33,728 nucleotides of DNA from Blastocatellia bacterium. Lineage in GTDB: Bacteria; Acidobacteriota; Blastocatellia; HR10. The stretch lies in contig DATLZR010000098.1 of assembly GCA_035573895.1 (NCBI GenBank), positions 1-33,728 of the forward strand, in the 5' to 3' direction. Position 1 is the stretch's first letter; each line of letters opens with the position of its first letter. The notes beneath the pieces were generated by a model that was given only the letters and a program-made list of their open reading frames with translations, was not told where the DNA came from and searched no databases. A program made the position numbers and the translations under genes. Below are positions 27,401 to 33,728 of the stretch, in pieces.

Positions 27401-28155
27401 CTTATACCTTCAGCAAGTCGCTCGATGACGCCTCGAGTAATATTCGAGATGCCGGACGGGGTGGAAGCATCTTTCCGCAAAATTCCTTTGATCTTGTGGG
27501 AGAGCGGGGTCTTTCGGCGTTTCATACGGCCCACCGGCTGGTCATCTCTTATCTCTACGACCTTCCCTTTGGACCGGGGAAGCCGGTGCTCGGGTCGTTA
27601 AAGGGTTGGCCGGCCCGTCTCATCGGCGATTGGGCGATCAGCGGGATCACCGTCTTTCAAACGGGTTTCCCTTTGACGCTGCTCGCCGGTCTCGATGTCA
27701 ACGCCGACGGCGTACTCAATGATCGTCCGGTGGTCGTCGGGCCGCTGTCGGCGTTGCGCGTATCCGGGCGGCAGAGTGGCGAGAAAACCCGCTACTTCGG
27801 TGATCCGGTAGGGATCGTGAGTCCGGGTCGGGATGAACGTCTTGACCCATTCAACCCACCACCCTTTTATTCGCGGAATTTGTTGCGTCCGTTCGATCCG
27901 CGAATTCTCGCTCCGCGCAGTAGCTTCATCGGTCCGGGGAGAAATAAGTTCGATCTGGCCGTACGAAAGTTCGTCCGACTCGACCGTCTGCGTCCGGGAT
28001 TGAATGCGGAGTTCCGGGCGGAGTTCTTCAACCTCTTCAATCACCCCAATTTCGGCGATCCCGATGTCGTCATCACATCGCCTCAGTTCGGCGAGATCAC
28101 GGCAACGACGACCGGCGGGCGCTTCATCCAGTTTGCCCTGCGGATTCAGTTTTGA
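24490..28155 (+). CDS. Oar-like TonB-dependent outer-membrane receptor
   Basis: A 1221-residue outer-membrane beta-barrel. ATG 24490 has GGAG nine bases upstream and begins a normal signal peptide (KRVLVGVSVYFIIWSVSS); earlier in-frame starts at 24451-24463 would place an odd polar peptide in front. After the signal comes a carboxypeptidase-regulatory-like beta domain (about 25-110: ISGRVVGTIRNEAGVPQSGI). A plug follows with RSIIGLPLKGRNYLDLLLLE, GSVNGGRATAQNYTLDG and NAEFGRNSGGQV, then a large barrel (RYEVFGRER, DFGPRLGLAWD, PYTGRWSLTLAGQ, LRAAYTFSKSLDDAS). It ends in Phe (RFIQFALRIQF), the usual assembly signal. Oar-type receptors are greatly expanded in Acidobacteriota, and the Myxococcus Oar exports a protease. 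Transport of glycans or export of the two neighbouring secreted proteins is possible. Confidence 0.92.
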   Translation: MKRVLVGVSVYFIIWSVSSGWGRASSPQVPISGRVVGTIRNEAGVPQSGITVTLTFKGRPGAPPPPTPIVRQAVSQRDGLFWIDQVEPGVYDVTVGPPGEQTTRAAEEVYQGATLEIEVLTAKAKVVEIIVGKKSRIAATADVPITDTLKAKVVTLVEFQLGGGAREPIVNTVDPALGRSLDPRSIIGLPLKGRNYLDLLLLEPGVVEGNGGEGFGSVNGGRATAQNYTLDGTENTDTDIALPSLFENGAIALDAIQDFRVIRSNANAEFGRNSGGQVSLFIKRGSHEVHGSVYEFFSNDHLNARDFFDRDPVFARRGFKPPLTRHQFGATLGGPLARRGHFFFANYGGYRNREGLPRHPRVPTASLRQELASTFEFVDFDPRTGLPIGTAPSPLLVALFLRGYPLPTRELPVTGHRFFPIGLQTRTRALQASPDVGVFDTTVPLIETTDSFILRTDHELGRKNRLHVRYAVSDGTVSVVGNGLAGTGAGKDFRPQNVSLVDTHVFNSTMSNEVRFGFSRNRVLFPTATTPPEIQQLARLRLSDVIPQLPTLPLTFAQVYRDIGFGPDNSSATGFPHIVFETGRFADFGVEAASFPQGRARNTFQFGDTFSLVRGRHAIRTGFDIRRLQQNSISGFNLRPTIIIPDVSVESLFVDRVIGGRQNFFLTRDGQPNGPILRGLRSTEWGFFFQDTVKVAPRVTLDLGLRYEVFGREREVQNFLSRAVSYTFTPFSPLATVSPSFAVRALGPDVGFTVRNGDKNDFGPRLGLAWDMLGTGRLVLRGAYGIYYDHIQGSTIFPTQVNPPGVLGFVIPMEVSGEGELRRDTRIGEIPVPRSRDGFVRPCQLTAGATGFLDATGRCVAIPMPVAIIDPNLRDPYTGRWSLTLAGQIHRGWSVEVSYVGSKGTKLTRARMINLGPFLEEPFLERFFGRRRPNLNFGEIWVQESSASSIYHGLQLEVQHSMRRGLMLRAAYTFSKSLDDASSNIRDAGRGGSIFPQNSFDLVGERGLSAFHTAHRLVISYLYDLPFGPGKPVLGSLKGWPARLIGDWAISGITVFQTGFPLTLLAGLDVNADGVLNDRPVVVGPLSALRVSGRQSGEKTRYFGDPVGIVSPGRDERLDPFNPPPFYSRNLLRPFDPRILAPRSSFIGPGRNKFDLAVRKFVRLDRLRPGLNAEFRAEFFNLFNHPNFGDPDVVITSPQFGEITATTTGGRFIQFALRIQF

Positions 28156-28186
28156 GCCGACGGAATCTAATGGCGGTCTGGAGTGT

Positions 28187-28212
28187 GGCTCCGGTCAGTG
28201 ACTCACGGAGCC
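28187..28212 (+). terminator. Hairpin after the receptor gene, possible terminator
   Basis: GGCTCCG (28187-28193) and CGGAGCC (28206-28212) form a perfect 7-bp stem with a 12-base loop, 32 bases after the stop codon. No T-run follows, so termination by this element alone is uncertain. Confidence 0.4.
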
Positions 28213-28234
28213 GGACGGTAGTCTCAACGTGTTG

Positions 28235-28263
28235 TTGACATTCACGATCAAAAACGATATATA
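28235..28263 (+). promoter_or_regulatory. Near-consensus sigma-70 promoter
   Basis: TTGACA (28235-28240), exactly 17 bases, then TATATA (28258-28263). The start would be near 28270, only about 17 bases before the ATG at 28287, leaving just room for its GGAGG. This is the best sigma-70 match in the window and implies strong constitutive expression. Confidence 0.75.
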
Positions 28264-28286
28264 AGCGGGCCGACGTGGAGGCTTCG

Positions 28287-28994
28287 ATGACAGGTCTCGC
28301 AACCTATATCTACTGTGATCGCTTCCACGAGTCCAAGTCGGTTTTGATCTGCGCGTTCCGTTGTCCCTACTGGCGGGGATGTAAGGATTGGGCTGGGGCG
28401 CTGGCCGGAGAGAAGAAGGAGATGATCGTCACGGAAGTCACCGAGTACGCCACCCGCAAAGGTCTCGCGGTCAATGCCGAGATCTGGGATCCGCTGGGTG
28501 CGGCCAAACGTCGGCGCAAACGAGCCACGGCAGCTCCAGCTCTGACTGTCCCCGATAGCGGTGCGCGCGGGACCTCATCGGATGCTGCTCAGTCGGTCGG
28601 CCGGTCGGGAGACGGCAGCCCATCGCGCCGCACCGTCCGGCGAGCATCGTCAGAGGTGCACTCCCCACGAGGAAAGCACATCATGGTGAACGAGGAAAAG
28701 CTGACAGAGAGGAGACACAACCTGACACCGAGCCCCCGGGACATTGGAAGCAGGGTAAAACCGGCGGCCAAGCGCAAACGAACGACAGCGCGAGGGACTG
28801 GCCGGGCGAAGAACCCCGCTGCCTCCAGCACCGTCTATCTTATCCTGGAGAAAAATGGGCGCTACCGGGAAGTGAAGAGCGAAGAAGAAATGAAGCGGAT
28901 TGCCCTTGAGATTGCCGGCAAGGGGAAGAAAGGAGTGCGTTTTGCCCGGGCGACGCTGCTTGAAGCAGAGGTCACCTTCCGCCCGGCTCGCTGA
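28287..28994 (+). CDS. Cys4-motif protein with basic disordered linker, unknown function
   Basis: A 235-residue soluble protein that I do not recognise. ATG 28287 has GGAGG five bases upstream. The first 35 residues carry Cys10, Cys22, Cys26 and Cys32 (YIYCDRFH, ICAFRCPYWRGCKDW), a possible zinc- or cluster-binding knuckle. Residues about 70-180 are Lys/Arg/Ser/Ala-rich and probably disordered (AAKRRRKRA, KPAAKRKRTTARG), as in nucleic-acid-binding tails. The last 50 residues look folded (STVYLILEKNGRYREVKSEE, GVRFARATLLEAEVTF). No signal peptide is present. The gene has its own strong sigma-70 promoter and stands apart from the genes on both sides. DNA or RNA binding is plausible from charge alone. 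Confidence 0.7.
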   Translation: MTGLATYIYCDRFHESKSVLICAFRCPYWRGCKDWAGALAGEKKEMIVTEVTEYATRKGLAVNAEIWDPLGAAKRRRKRATAAPALTVPDSGARGTSSDAAQSVGRSGDGSPSRRTVRRASSEVHSPRGKHIMVNEEKLTERRHNLTPSPRDIGSRVKPAAKRKRTTARGTGRAKNPAASSTVYLILEKNGRYREVKSEEEMKRIALEIAGKGKKGVRFARATLLEAEVTFRPAR

Positions 28995-29370
28995 CAAGCC
29001 CGGGGAGCGAATCGCCAAGCGGATCGGGTTCAACGCTCCTGAGGGGCGTGGTCATATTCTTGAGGAGAGGGCAACCATCCCCCTGTACGGCACCTGTAGC
29101 GCCGGCTTTCGAGCCTCCCCTTTTTCGCAGACGGGAAAGTTCGTACCCCATTTGTGTGAGAGTTGGAACTCATGTAAGGCTCCTGCCGGGCTAACTTCAG
29201 GTGAAACGACTGGCGAGCGTTTTTCCCCGTTTTGATCTTCACTCAATGGGTGAGATGACCCGTGGGTCGGAGAAGTCAGATCCGGCGCAGGGCATACGTG
29301 CTGGCGTGCAAGTGGCTCTTTCGTAATTCCTTAGACCGCCATATTCTCCGCCTCAGAGGACAGTTTGAGA
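28995..29370 (+). other. Intergenic region before the metal locus
   Basis: About 375 bases without a convincing gene. It contains the degenerate palindromic repeat at 29096-29120, small dyads (for example GAGTT/AACTC near 29160) and, just beyond, the sigma-54-like promoter. Frames on both strands have arbitrary composition. Confidence 0.5.
29096..29120. repeat. Degenerate copy of the palindromic repeat
   Basis: TGTAGCGCCGGCTTTCGAGC, continuing CTCCCC, differs from the minus strand of the in-gene copy at 22525-22550 at only a few positions, including the shared TGTAGCGC flank. The stem is partly broken. Confidence 0.6.
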
Positions 29371-29373
29371 TGT

Positions 29374-29392
29374 TTCGGCACAATCTTTGCAA
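29374..29392 (+). promoter_or_regulatory. Sigma-54 (-24/-12) promoter upstream of the Met-rich propeller gene
   Basis: CGGCACAATCTTTGCA at 29376-29391 matches TGGCACR-N4-TTGCA with a single mismatch (C for T before GG) and has exact GG-N10-GC spacing (GG 29377-29378, GC 29389-29390). Transcription would begin near 29402, 32 bases before ATG 29434. Confidence 0.7.
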
Positions 29393-29401
29393 CCGTCTTC
29401 G

Positions 29402-29418
29402 CGTGTTAAATCAACACG
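29402..29418 (+). promoter_or_regulatory. 5' leader stem-loop
   Basis: CGTGTT (29402-29407) and AACACG (29413-29418) form a 6-bp stem around AAATC, beginning about where the sigma-54 transcript should start and ending before AAGGAGG. It could protect the 5' end of the mRNA or act as an operator. Confidence 0.4.
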
Positions 29419-29433
29419 ACGAAGGAGGCGATT

Positions 29434-30195
29434 ATGAAAAATCTCATTACGCTCGGTGCCATCGTAATGCTTCTGTTTTTAGCCTGGGCGGGTCACGTCA
29501 ACGGTCAAGTGATGAATGGGATGGGACCAGTCAGGCTCGATAATCAGACTGTCGCCGTTGGTCCTGATGGAACGATATACGTCGTGACCTCGCCTCTGCA
29601 ACGGGGGATGGGACGCGAGTGGAGACAGGCCGTTCTCCTTGCCGTTGATCCCGTGACAAACGGGATTAAGTGGAGATTCTCCCTCGATGACGAAGACAGG
29701 GCGGCTTCTTCCCTGGTTGTCGGCAAGGATGGTACGGTTTATTTCACACTCACCGAAATGATGGTGATGGATTCCCCCTGGGAAGATTCCACCCAGGTGC
29801 GGAAGGCCGAGCTTTTGGCTGTGAAGAACGGCTTGCTCAAATGGAAATATGAGTTTGACGACGTGATTGCTTCGGAGCCCGTCCTCAATCCGAGCGGGGA
29901 TGTGGTCTTTGTGACAACGACGGAGCTATTGTTCACCCCAATGCCTGGCATGGGCTCGCTCGGTCGCTCCCGGTTTCTGGCACTGGCGGATCGCGGGACG
30001 ACGGCGGAACGAGTGGCCTTTCTTGATCTCGGTGTCGGTCGCGTTTCGGCTCCGGTGGTCGGGCCGTATCCATCAACGTCGTGGGCCATCTTTATCACGG
30101 GGGAGGCGTTCATGGCCCCGATGGGAGCGGGTCAGGCGACAACGCTCTTTATCATTTCGCCCGACTACCGGCTGACGACGCTTCGACTTCGCTAA
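29434..30195 (+). CDS. Secreted PQQ-like beta-propeller protein with Met-rich motifs
   Basis: A 253-residue exported protein. ATG 29434 has AAGGAGG six bases upstream. The signal peptide covers about residues 1-24 (ITLGAIVMLLFLAWAG). The mature part has repeated beta-propeller-type blades of the PQQ-binding-like family: VAVGPDGTIYVV, LAVDPVTNGIKWRFSL, LVVGKDGTVYFTL, LAVKNGLLKWKYEF, and PVLNPSGDVVFVT, giving about four blades rather than the full six to eight. Met clusters (QVMNGMGPV, EMMVMDS, TPMPGMGSLG, FMAPMGAG) are reminiscent of the Met-rich copper sites of periplasmic resistance proteins. The gene lies ahead of a Cys-rich protein, a TolC-family protein and a CusB-like adaptor, so periplasmic copper or silver binding is a reasonable but untested idea. 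No enzyme residues are evident. Confidence 0.78.
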   Translation: MKNLITLGAIVMLLFLAWAGHVNGQVMNGMGPVRLDNQTVAVGPDGTIYVVTSPLQRGMGREWRQAVLLAVDPVTNGIKWRFSLDDEDRAASSLVVGKDGTVYFTLTEMMVMDSPWEDSTQVRKAELLAVKNGLLKWKYEFDDVIASEPVLNPSGDVVFVTTTELLFTPMPGMGSLGRSRFLALADRGTTAERVAFLDLGVGRVSAPVVGPYPSTSWAIFITGEAFMAPMGAGQATTLFIISPDYRLTTLRLR

Positions 30196-30255
30196 GCTTG
30201 AGGCTCGAGAGGAAGGATGTCCGACCCTTGCGCCGGCGGGAGACACGGAGAGTCG

Positions 30256-30267
30256 GGAGCTAGCTCC
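30256..30267. promoter_or_regulatory. 12-bp palindrome just upstream of a promoter
   Basis: GGAGCTAGCTCC is a perfect loop-free palindrome 12 bases before the -35 box at 30280. This position suits a dimeric regulator, but no second copy was found. Confidence 0.3.
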
Positions 30268-30279
30268 TTGCCCTGAAGT

Positions 30280-30309
30280 TTGACTGGTTGACAGGCCCTC
30301 GGTTAGAAT
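30280..30309 (+). promoter_or_regulatory. Sigma-70 promoter for the Cys-rich gene
   Basis: TTGACT (30280-30285), 18 bases, then TAGAAT (30304-30309). The start near 30316 leaves a leader of only about eight bases before ATG 30324, too short for a normal ribosome binding site. Confidence 0.5.
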
Positions 30310-30323
30310 GCCGCAAGCACCTT

Positions 30324-30746
30324 ATGACGCGGGCGATCGCAATGATCTTCGTCGCGCTACTGCTCGTAGTGGAGACGGGCAGGGCAGCGGTGCTCTGTCT
30401 CAAGCAGATCTGCCTTATGCGTCCTCGCGTCTGCTGCTGTCGCGTCCACGCCGATGAGGTGCCGAGACGGGCTCTTACAGCCGAGCGGAGATGTCACACT
30501 CAACCGGCCCTCATTTCGGGAGCGCAAGATCATTCATGCTGCCTTCGTTCACCATCCCCGATGTCACAGCCTGGCGAAGTAGCGGGAAGATCAACTGGTT
30601 CCATCCCATTGGTGACAGAGCAATCCGAATGGTCGCCCGACTGGCCGGAGCCGCCACCCGACTCCCTTCTTCCCGGCCGTTACAGCTATTCTTCAGCGTT
30701 TGACAGCTCCGGCACCTTTCTCAGAATCGCTGTTCTTCTGATTTGA
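30324..30746 (+). CDS. Small secreted Cys-rich protein, possible metal binder
   Basis: A 140-residue protein, not recognised. ATG 30324 begins a clear signal peptide (RAIAMIFVALLLVVETGRA, about 1-21). The mature N-terminus has eight Cys (25, 30, 37, 38, 39, 57, 72, 73) with His 42, 58 and 70, including a CCC run and two Cys-x-His-like patches; the C-terminal half is Pro/Ser-rich. An in-frame extension to 30288 would overlap the promoter and spoil the signal peptide. No Shine-Dalgarno sequence is visible and the predicted mRNA is almost leaderless. It lies just upstream of a TolC/CusB-type efflux pair, so binding of Cu(I) or another soft metal in the periplasm is plausible. The composition could also be accidental, and confidence that it is a gene is moderate. 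Confidence 0.55.
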   Translation: MTRAIAMIFVALLLVVETGRAAVLCLKQICLMRPRVCCCRVHADEVPRRALTAERRCHTQPALISGAQDHSCCLRSPSPMSQPGEVAGRSTGSIPLVTEQSEWSPDWPEPPPDSLLPGRYSYSSAFDSSGTFLRIAVLLI

Positions 30747-30903
30747 AGTCCCCTCCGCTTGTCCTGTTTCTCATCGGGTGAGTCGTCACCTTCGATCACC
30801 CGCCAAGTTAACCCTCTCAACCGATTCAATGAGGGACCCGGTATGATCGGGCTCGCAGTCTCTGTCTGCCGGCACAAAGCGAAACGGGGATCAAGAGGAG
30901 GGG

Positions 30904-32295
30904 ATGATGCGAAGACTTCTGGCACTTTCTCTTAGCGTGTGGGTATCCGTTCCTGTCTGGGGGCAGTCAAGTTGTGGACCGCAGATTCTCGATTGTCGTG
31001 CAACTTCAAGCAACCGTCGGCTGTCGCCGGTCCTCAACGGGCAGCAAGAGAGTTCGTGGGTTGCCGATTCTGGCATAAGCGGCAACTTCACGGTTCACGA
31101 GCAGCGAGCAGACCAACCCGTGATACTGGAGGAGCTTGTTCAAGAAGCACTGGAGAACAACCGAGAAATTCTCGCTGCCCGACGGCGATATGATGCCAGG
31201 CAAGCCCGTATCCCCCAGGAAGGTGCACCGCCCGAACCAATGCTCTCAATCGGTTCGATGGGGAATCTCTTGCCCTTCTCGATACAACGCGGGGACCCGT
31301 CGAGTGCGCGGATTGTCAGTTTCTCCCAAGAGATTCCTTTTCCCGGCAAGCTCTCCCTTCAAAGCAAGGTCGCCTGGGCGGACGCACAAGCCGAACTATG
31401 GGATTATGAACTCGTTCGACGTCGCGTCATTGCCGAACTGAAGACCGCATACTATGACCTTTATTTCGTTGAAAAATCACTTGAAAGTGTCGGCAAAACG
31501 AAGGACCTGCTTCAACAGGTTCTCAAAATTGCCGAGGCCCGCTATCAGGTGGGGAAAGCTGCGCAGCAGGACGTGCTCAAAGCTCAGACGGAAATCTCGA
31601 TCCTGCTCGAGCGATTAGCGGTTTTAGAGCGGCAGCGGGCGACGACGGTTGCACGAATCAACTCGATCCTCTACCGCCCGCCGGACACCCCCTTAGGGAG
31701 ACCGACTGAGGTGCGCAAGAGTGAATTCCCTTACTCGTTGGAGCAGCTTTATCAACTGGCTCTCCAGCGGTACCCGGAGTTGAGAAAGCAGGAGAGGATC
31801 ATTGACCGGAGTCAGTACGCCGTCTCCCTGATGAGGAAGGAGTTTTACCCCGATTTTGGCGTCACCTTCCAGTATCTCCAGCGTCCGGCGATGCCAGAGA
31901 TGTGGGGACTGATGGTGAATGTGAAAATCCCACTCTACTTCTGGAAGAGGCAACGACCAGCTCTGGAAGAAGCGGCGTCGGAGCTGGCTGCTGCCAAACA
32001 GACTCACGAACGGATTGCGGCGCAACTCCTTTTCCAGATCAAAGACCAATACCTGATGGCGACGACGGCCGAGCGACTCTTGCGACTGTATGGAGAAGGG
32101 ATTATTCCACAGGCAACATTGACGCTGGAGTCCTCGGTGGCTTCCTATCAGGTGGGAACGGTGGACTTTCTCACGCTCCTCACCAATGTGATGACCGTCC
32201 TCACCTACGAACTGAACTATTACGAGCAACTGGCAACCTTCCAGAAATCGCTGGCTCAACTTGAACCATTGGTCGGTGTGGAGCTTGCTCGATGA
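30904..32295 (+). CDS. TolC-family outer-membrane efflux protein (CusC/CzcC-like)
   Basis: A 463-residue outer-membrane factor forming the exit channel of a tripartite efflux pump. The signal peptide is residues 1-21 (LLALSLSVWVSVPVWG). Two OEP repeats are visible. The first (about 75-265) has EELVQEALENNREILAARRR, VAWADAQAELWDYELVRRRV and EARYQVGKAAQQDVLKAQTE. The second (about 270-460) has LEQLYQLALQRYPELRKQER and SSVASYQVGTVDFLTLLTNV. These long coiled-coil helices and the Y-x-V-G-x-x-x-x-x-x-L motifs are diagnostic. The second ATG (30907) has better spacing to GGAGG (five bases) than the first. The gene is followed after 88 bases by a CusB-like adaptor, which suggests metal export, probably Cu(I)/Ag(I). 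Confidence 0.92.
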   Translation: MMRRLLALSLSVWVSVPVWGQSSCGPQILDCRATSSNRRLSPVLNGQQESSWVADSGISGNFTVHEQRADQPVILEELVQEALENNREILAARRRYDARQARIPQEGAPPEPMLSIGSMGNLLPFSIQRGDPSSARIVSFSQEIPFPGKLSLQSKVAWADAQAELWDYELVRRRVIAELKTAYYDLYFVEKSLESVGKTKDLLQQVLKIAEARYQVGKAAQQDVLKAQTEISILLERLAVLERQRATTVARINSILYRPPDTPLGRPTEVRKSEFPYSLEQLYQLALQRYPELRKQERIIDRSQYAVSLMRKEFYPDFGVTFQYLQRPAMPEMWGLMVNVKIPLYFWKRQRPALEEAASELAAAKQTHERIAAQLLFQIKDQYLMATTAERLLRLYGEGIIPQATLTLESSVASYQVGTVDFLTLLTNVMTVLTYELNYYEQLATFQKSLAQLEPLVGVELAR

Positions 32296-32311
32296 TTCTC
32301 AGCACACAGGG

Positions 32312-32358
32312 CGCAGACTTTCGAGTCTGCGGTCGTGCATAAACTCGAAAGCTTACAC
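32312..32358. repeat. Two palindromic repeats between the efflux genes
   Basis: The first is CGCAGACT (32312-32319), TTCG and AGTCTGCG (32324-32331), a perfect 8-bp stem followed by GGT as in the 21889 copy. The second, in reverse orientation, is a weaker dyad around CTCGAAAGC (32344-32352). They form a head-to-head pair 16 bases after the TolC-family stop codon. Confidence 0.7.
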
Positions 32359-32383
32359 CACGTTTTCGGAGGAGATGGGGGCA

Positions 32384-33728
32384 ATGGAAAAAAAGAGGAT
32401 GAGAGATGATCGGCGGGGACTGTCCCGGTATATTGTCGTCCTGCTTCTCGTAATCGGGGCCGGCGTGGTCGGTTACAGCTTTCGGCAGGAGGTGAAGAAA
32501 ACGCTGTTCAAACTGGGGGACCGAGCGCAGGAGTCACCCCAGGAGGTATACTATTGCCCGATGCACCCGCAGTACCGATCCGATAGACCCGGAGAGTGTC
32601 CTGTGTGCAATATGGCGCTGGTGAAACTCGACCCGGCTCAACCGGCTTCGGAGGCTGCACCGTCCGAGCGGCGCATTCTCTACTGGCAGGACCCGATGCA
32701 CCCCGATTATAAATCCGATAAGCCCGGCAAAGCACCGGATTGCGGGATGGACCTGGTGCCGGTTTATGCCGATGAGGCTACGAGTGCAGGAAGTTTCCCA
32801 CCGGGAACCGTCCGGATCAGCCCTCAGAAACAACAGCTCATCGGCATCACAACTGGCGAAGTGGCAACGGTTCCTCTCGCACAGACGATTCGGACGGTTG
32901 GTAAAGTCACCTACGATGAAACCAGGATCACCCGTATTCACCCGAAGATTGAGGGATGGATCGAAAAAGTCTTTGTTGATTACACGGGGAAGTTCGTACG
33001 GAAAGGGGAGCCTCTCGTCAGTCTCTATAGTCCCGAATTAGTGGCTACCCAGCAGGAGTATCTTCTGGCGCTTCGAGCCCGAGCATATCTCGGAAGAAGC
33101 TCGGTTCGGGAGATCGTCGAGAATTCGCTGTCTCTTCACGAAGCCAGCAAAAAGCGCCTGCTTCTTTGGGATATTTCCGAGGAGGAGATTCGTGAGATTG
33201 AGAGACGGGGAGAGCCGCTGAAGGCTCTCACGATCTATGCTCCGAGTGAAGGGTATGTCTTGAGTCGCAATGCTTATGAGCGTCAGCGGGTGACGCCCGA
33301 AACGGAGCTTTACACCATTGCTGATCTCTCAACCGTGTGGGTACTGGCTGACATCTACGAGTACGAAGCACCGATGGTGAAAATCGGGCAAACGGGTGTG
33401 CTGACACTGCCTTACTACCCCGGGAAGACCTTCAGAGGGACGGTGACCTATATCTATCCACAGGTGGATAACGTCACGCGAACGGTGAAAATTCGACTGG
33501 AATTTCCCAATCCTGGGCTTCTGCTCAAACCGGACATGTACGTAAATGTTGAACTGCGCGTTGACTATGGGCGACGTGTGGCCGTTCCGGAGGAGGCTGT
33601 TCTGGATTCGGGGGAAAAACAGATCGTTTTCGTGGCCCATGAAGGAGGATATTTCGAACCGCGCCGCGTTACACTGGGTCAAAAGGTCGGCAATTTTTTC
33701 ATCGTGCTCGATGGGCTCAAGCCGGGGG
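32384..33728 (+). CDS. CusB-type RND efflux adaptor with two heavy-metal-binding motifs, partial
   Basis: A periplasmic adaptor joining an RND pump to the TolC-family channel; 448 codons are seen and the 3' end is outside the window. ATG 32384 has GGAGGAG nine bases upstream; an alternative ATG at 32375 is too close to it. Residues 15-32 form an N-terminal membrane anchor (RYIVVLLLVIGAGVVGY). Two HMBD (YHS-like) motifs follow: YYCPMHP with CPVCNMALV (Cys58, Cys72, Cys75), then YWQDPMHP with APDCGMDLVPVYADE, where the first Cys is replaced as in many CusB proteins. Then come the adaptor beta-barrel and lipoyl domains (VRISPQKQQLIGITTG, EGWIEKVFVDYTGKFVRKGE, LVSLYSPELVATQQEYL, DLSTVWVLADIYEYEAPMVK, VPEEAVLDSGEKQIVFV). 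CusA should lie just beyond the window. Confidence 0.95.
   Translation, partial: MEKKRMRDDRRGLSRYIVVLLLVIGAGVVGYSFRQEVKKTLFKLGDRAQESPQEVYYCPMHPQYRSDRPGECPVCNMALVKLDPAQPASEAAPSERRILYWQDPMHPDYKSDKPGKAPDCGMDLVPVYADEATSAGSFPPGTVRISPQKQQLIGITTGEVATVPLAQTIRTVGKVTYDETRITRIHPKIEGWIEKVFVDYTGKFVRKGEPLVSLYSPELVATQQEYLLALRARAYLGRSSVREIVENSLSLHEASKKRLLLWDISEEEIREIERRGEPLKALTIYAPSEGYVLSRNAYERQRVTPETELYTIADLSTVWVLADIYEYEAPMVKIGQTGVLTLPYYPGKTFRGTVTYIYPQVDNVTRTVKIRLEFPNPGLLLKPDMYVNVELRVDYGRRVAVPEEAVLDSGEKQIVFVAHEGGYFEPRRVTLGQKVGNFFIVLDGLKPG

Noticed and set aside
28900-29246. Short ORFs on both strands after the Cys4-motif gene
   Set aside because: They overlap the end of that gene or read through palindromic repeats and have no plausible start signals.

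Overview
The window looks like chromosomal DNA of an Acidobacteriota member, possibly a Blastocatellia-like or thermophilic lineage (inference). Evidence: moderately high G+C, an Oar-type TonB-dependent receptor with an N-terminal carboxypeptidase-regulatory-like domain, a Hanks-type kinase fused to CHASE2, large secreted proteins with a bacterial Ig-like domain, and strong GGAGG ribosome binding sites. No rRNA, tRNA, CRISPR or intact transposase gene was seen.

Layout. (1) 1-1744, minus strand: a partial hydantoinase/oxoprolinase-like gene downstream of a PduO-type corrinoid adenosyltransferase. (2) 1945-11318, plus strand: a nitrogen block with a small membrane protein, a NifA-like sigma-54 activator, a probable mobile-element remnant or operator array, a well-matched sigma-54 promoter, a 72-residue unknown protein, glutamine synthetase type I and a glutamate synthase large subunit. 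Together glnA and gltB form the GS-GOGAT ammonium assimilation pathway, and the activator is the obvious candidate regulator. (3) 11554-15112: a HAD phosphatase, then murB and murA (1-nt overlap) for peptidoglycan precursor synthesis; MurA has Asp where most have the catalytic Cys. (4) 15332-28155: an envelope block with a Ser/Thr kinase-CHASE2 sensor, a FecR-TPR secreted protein coupled to it by ATGA, two tandem paralogous secreted proteins of about 830-850 residues, and an Oar-like outer-membrane receptor. (5) 28287-33728: a Cys4/basic orphan protein with a near-consensus sigma-70 promoter, then a metal-handling block: a Met-rich secreted beta-propeller behind a second sigma-54-like promoter, a Cys-rich secreted protein, a TolC-family efflux protein and a CusB-type adaptor with two heavy-metal-binding motifs, cut by the window edge.

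A family of short dispersed palindromes with core AGGCTTTCGAGCCT recurs in the right half. Copies sit between genes, one supplies a stop codon, and one is read in frame inside a secreted protein. A different palindrome lies within an apparent insertion in gltB. The most novel items are the sigma-54 small-ORF/glnA arrangement, the palindromes inside coding sequences, the duplicated secreted proteins beside their kinase/receptor set, and the sigma-54-linked metal locus.
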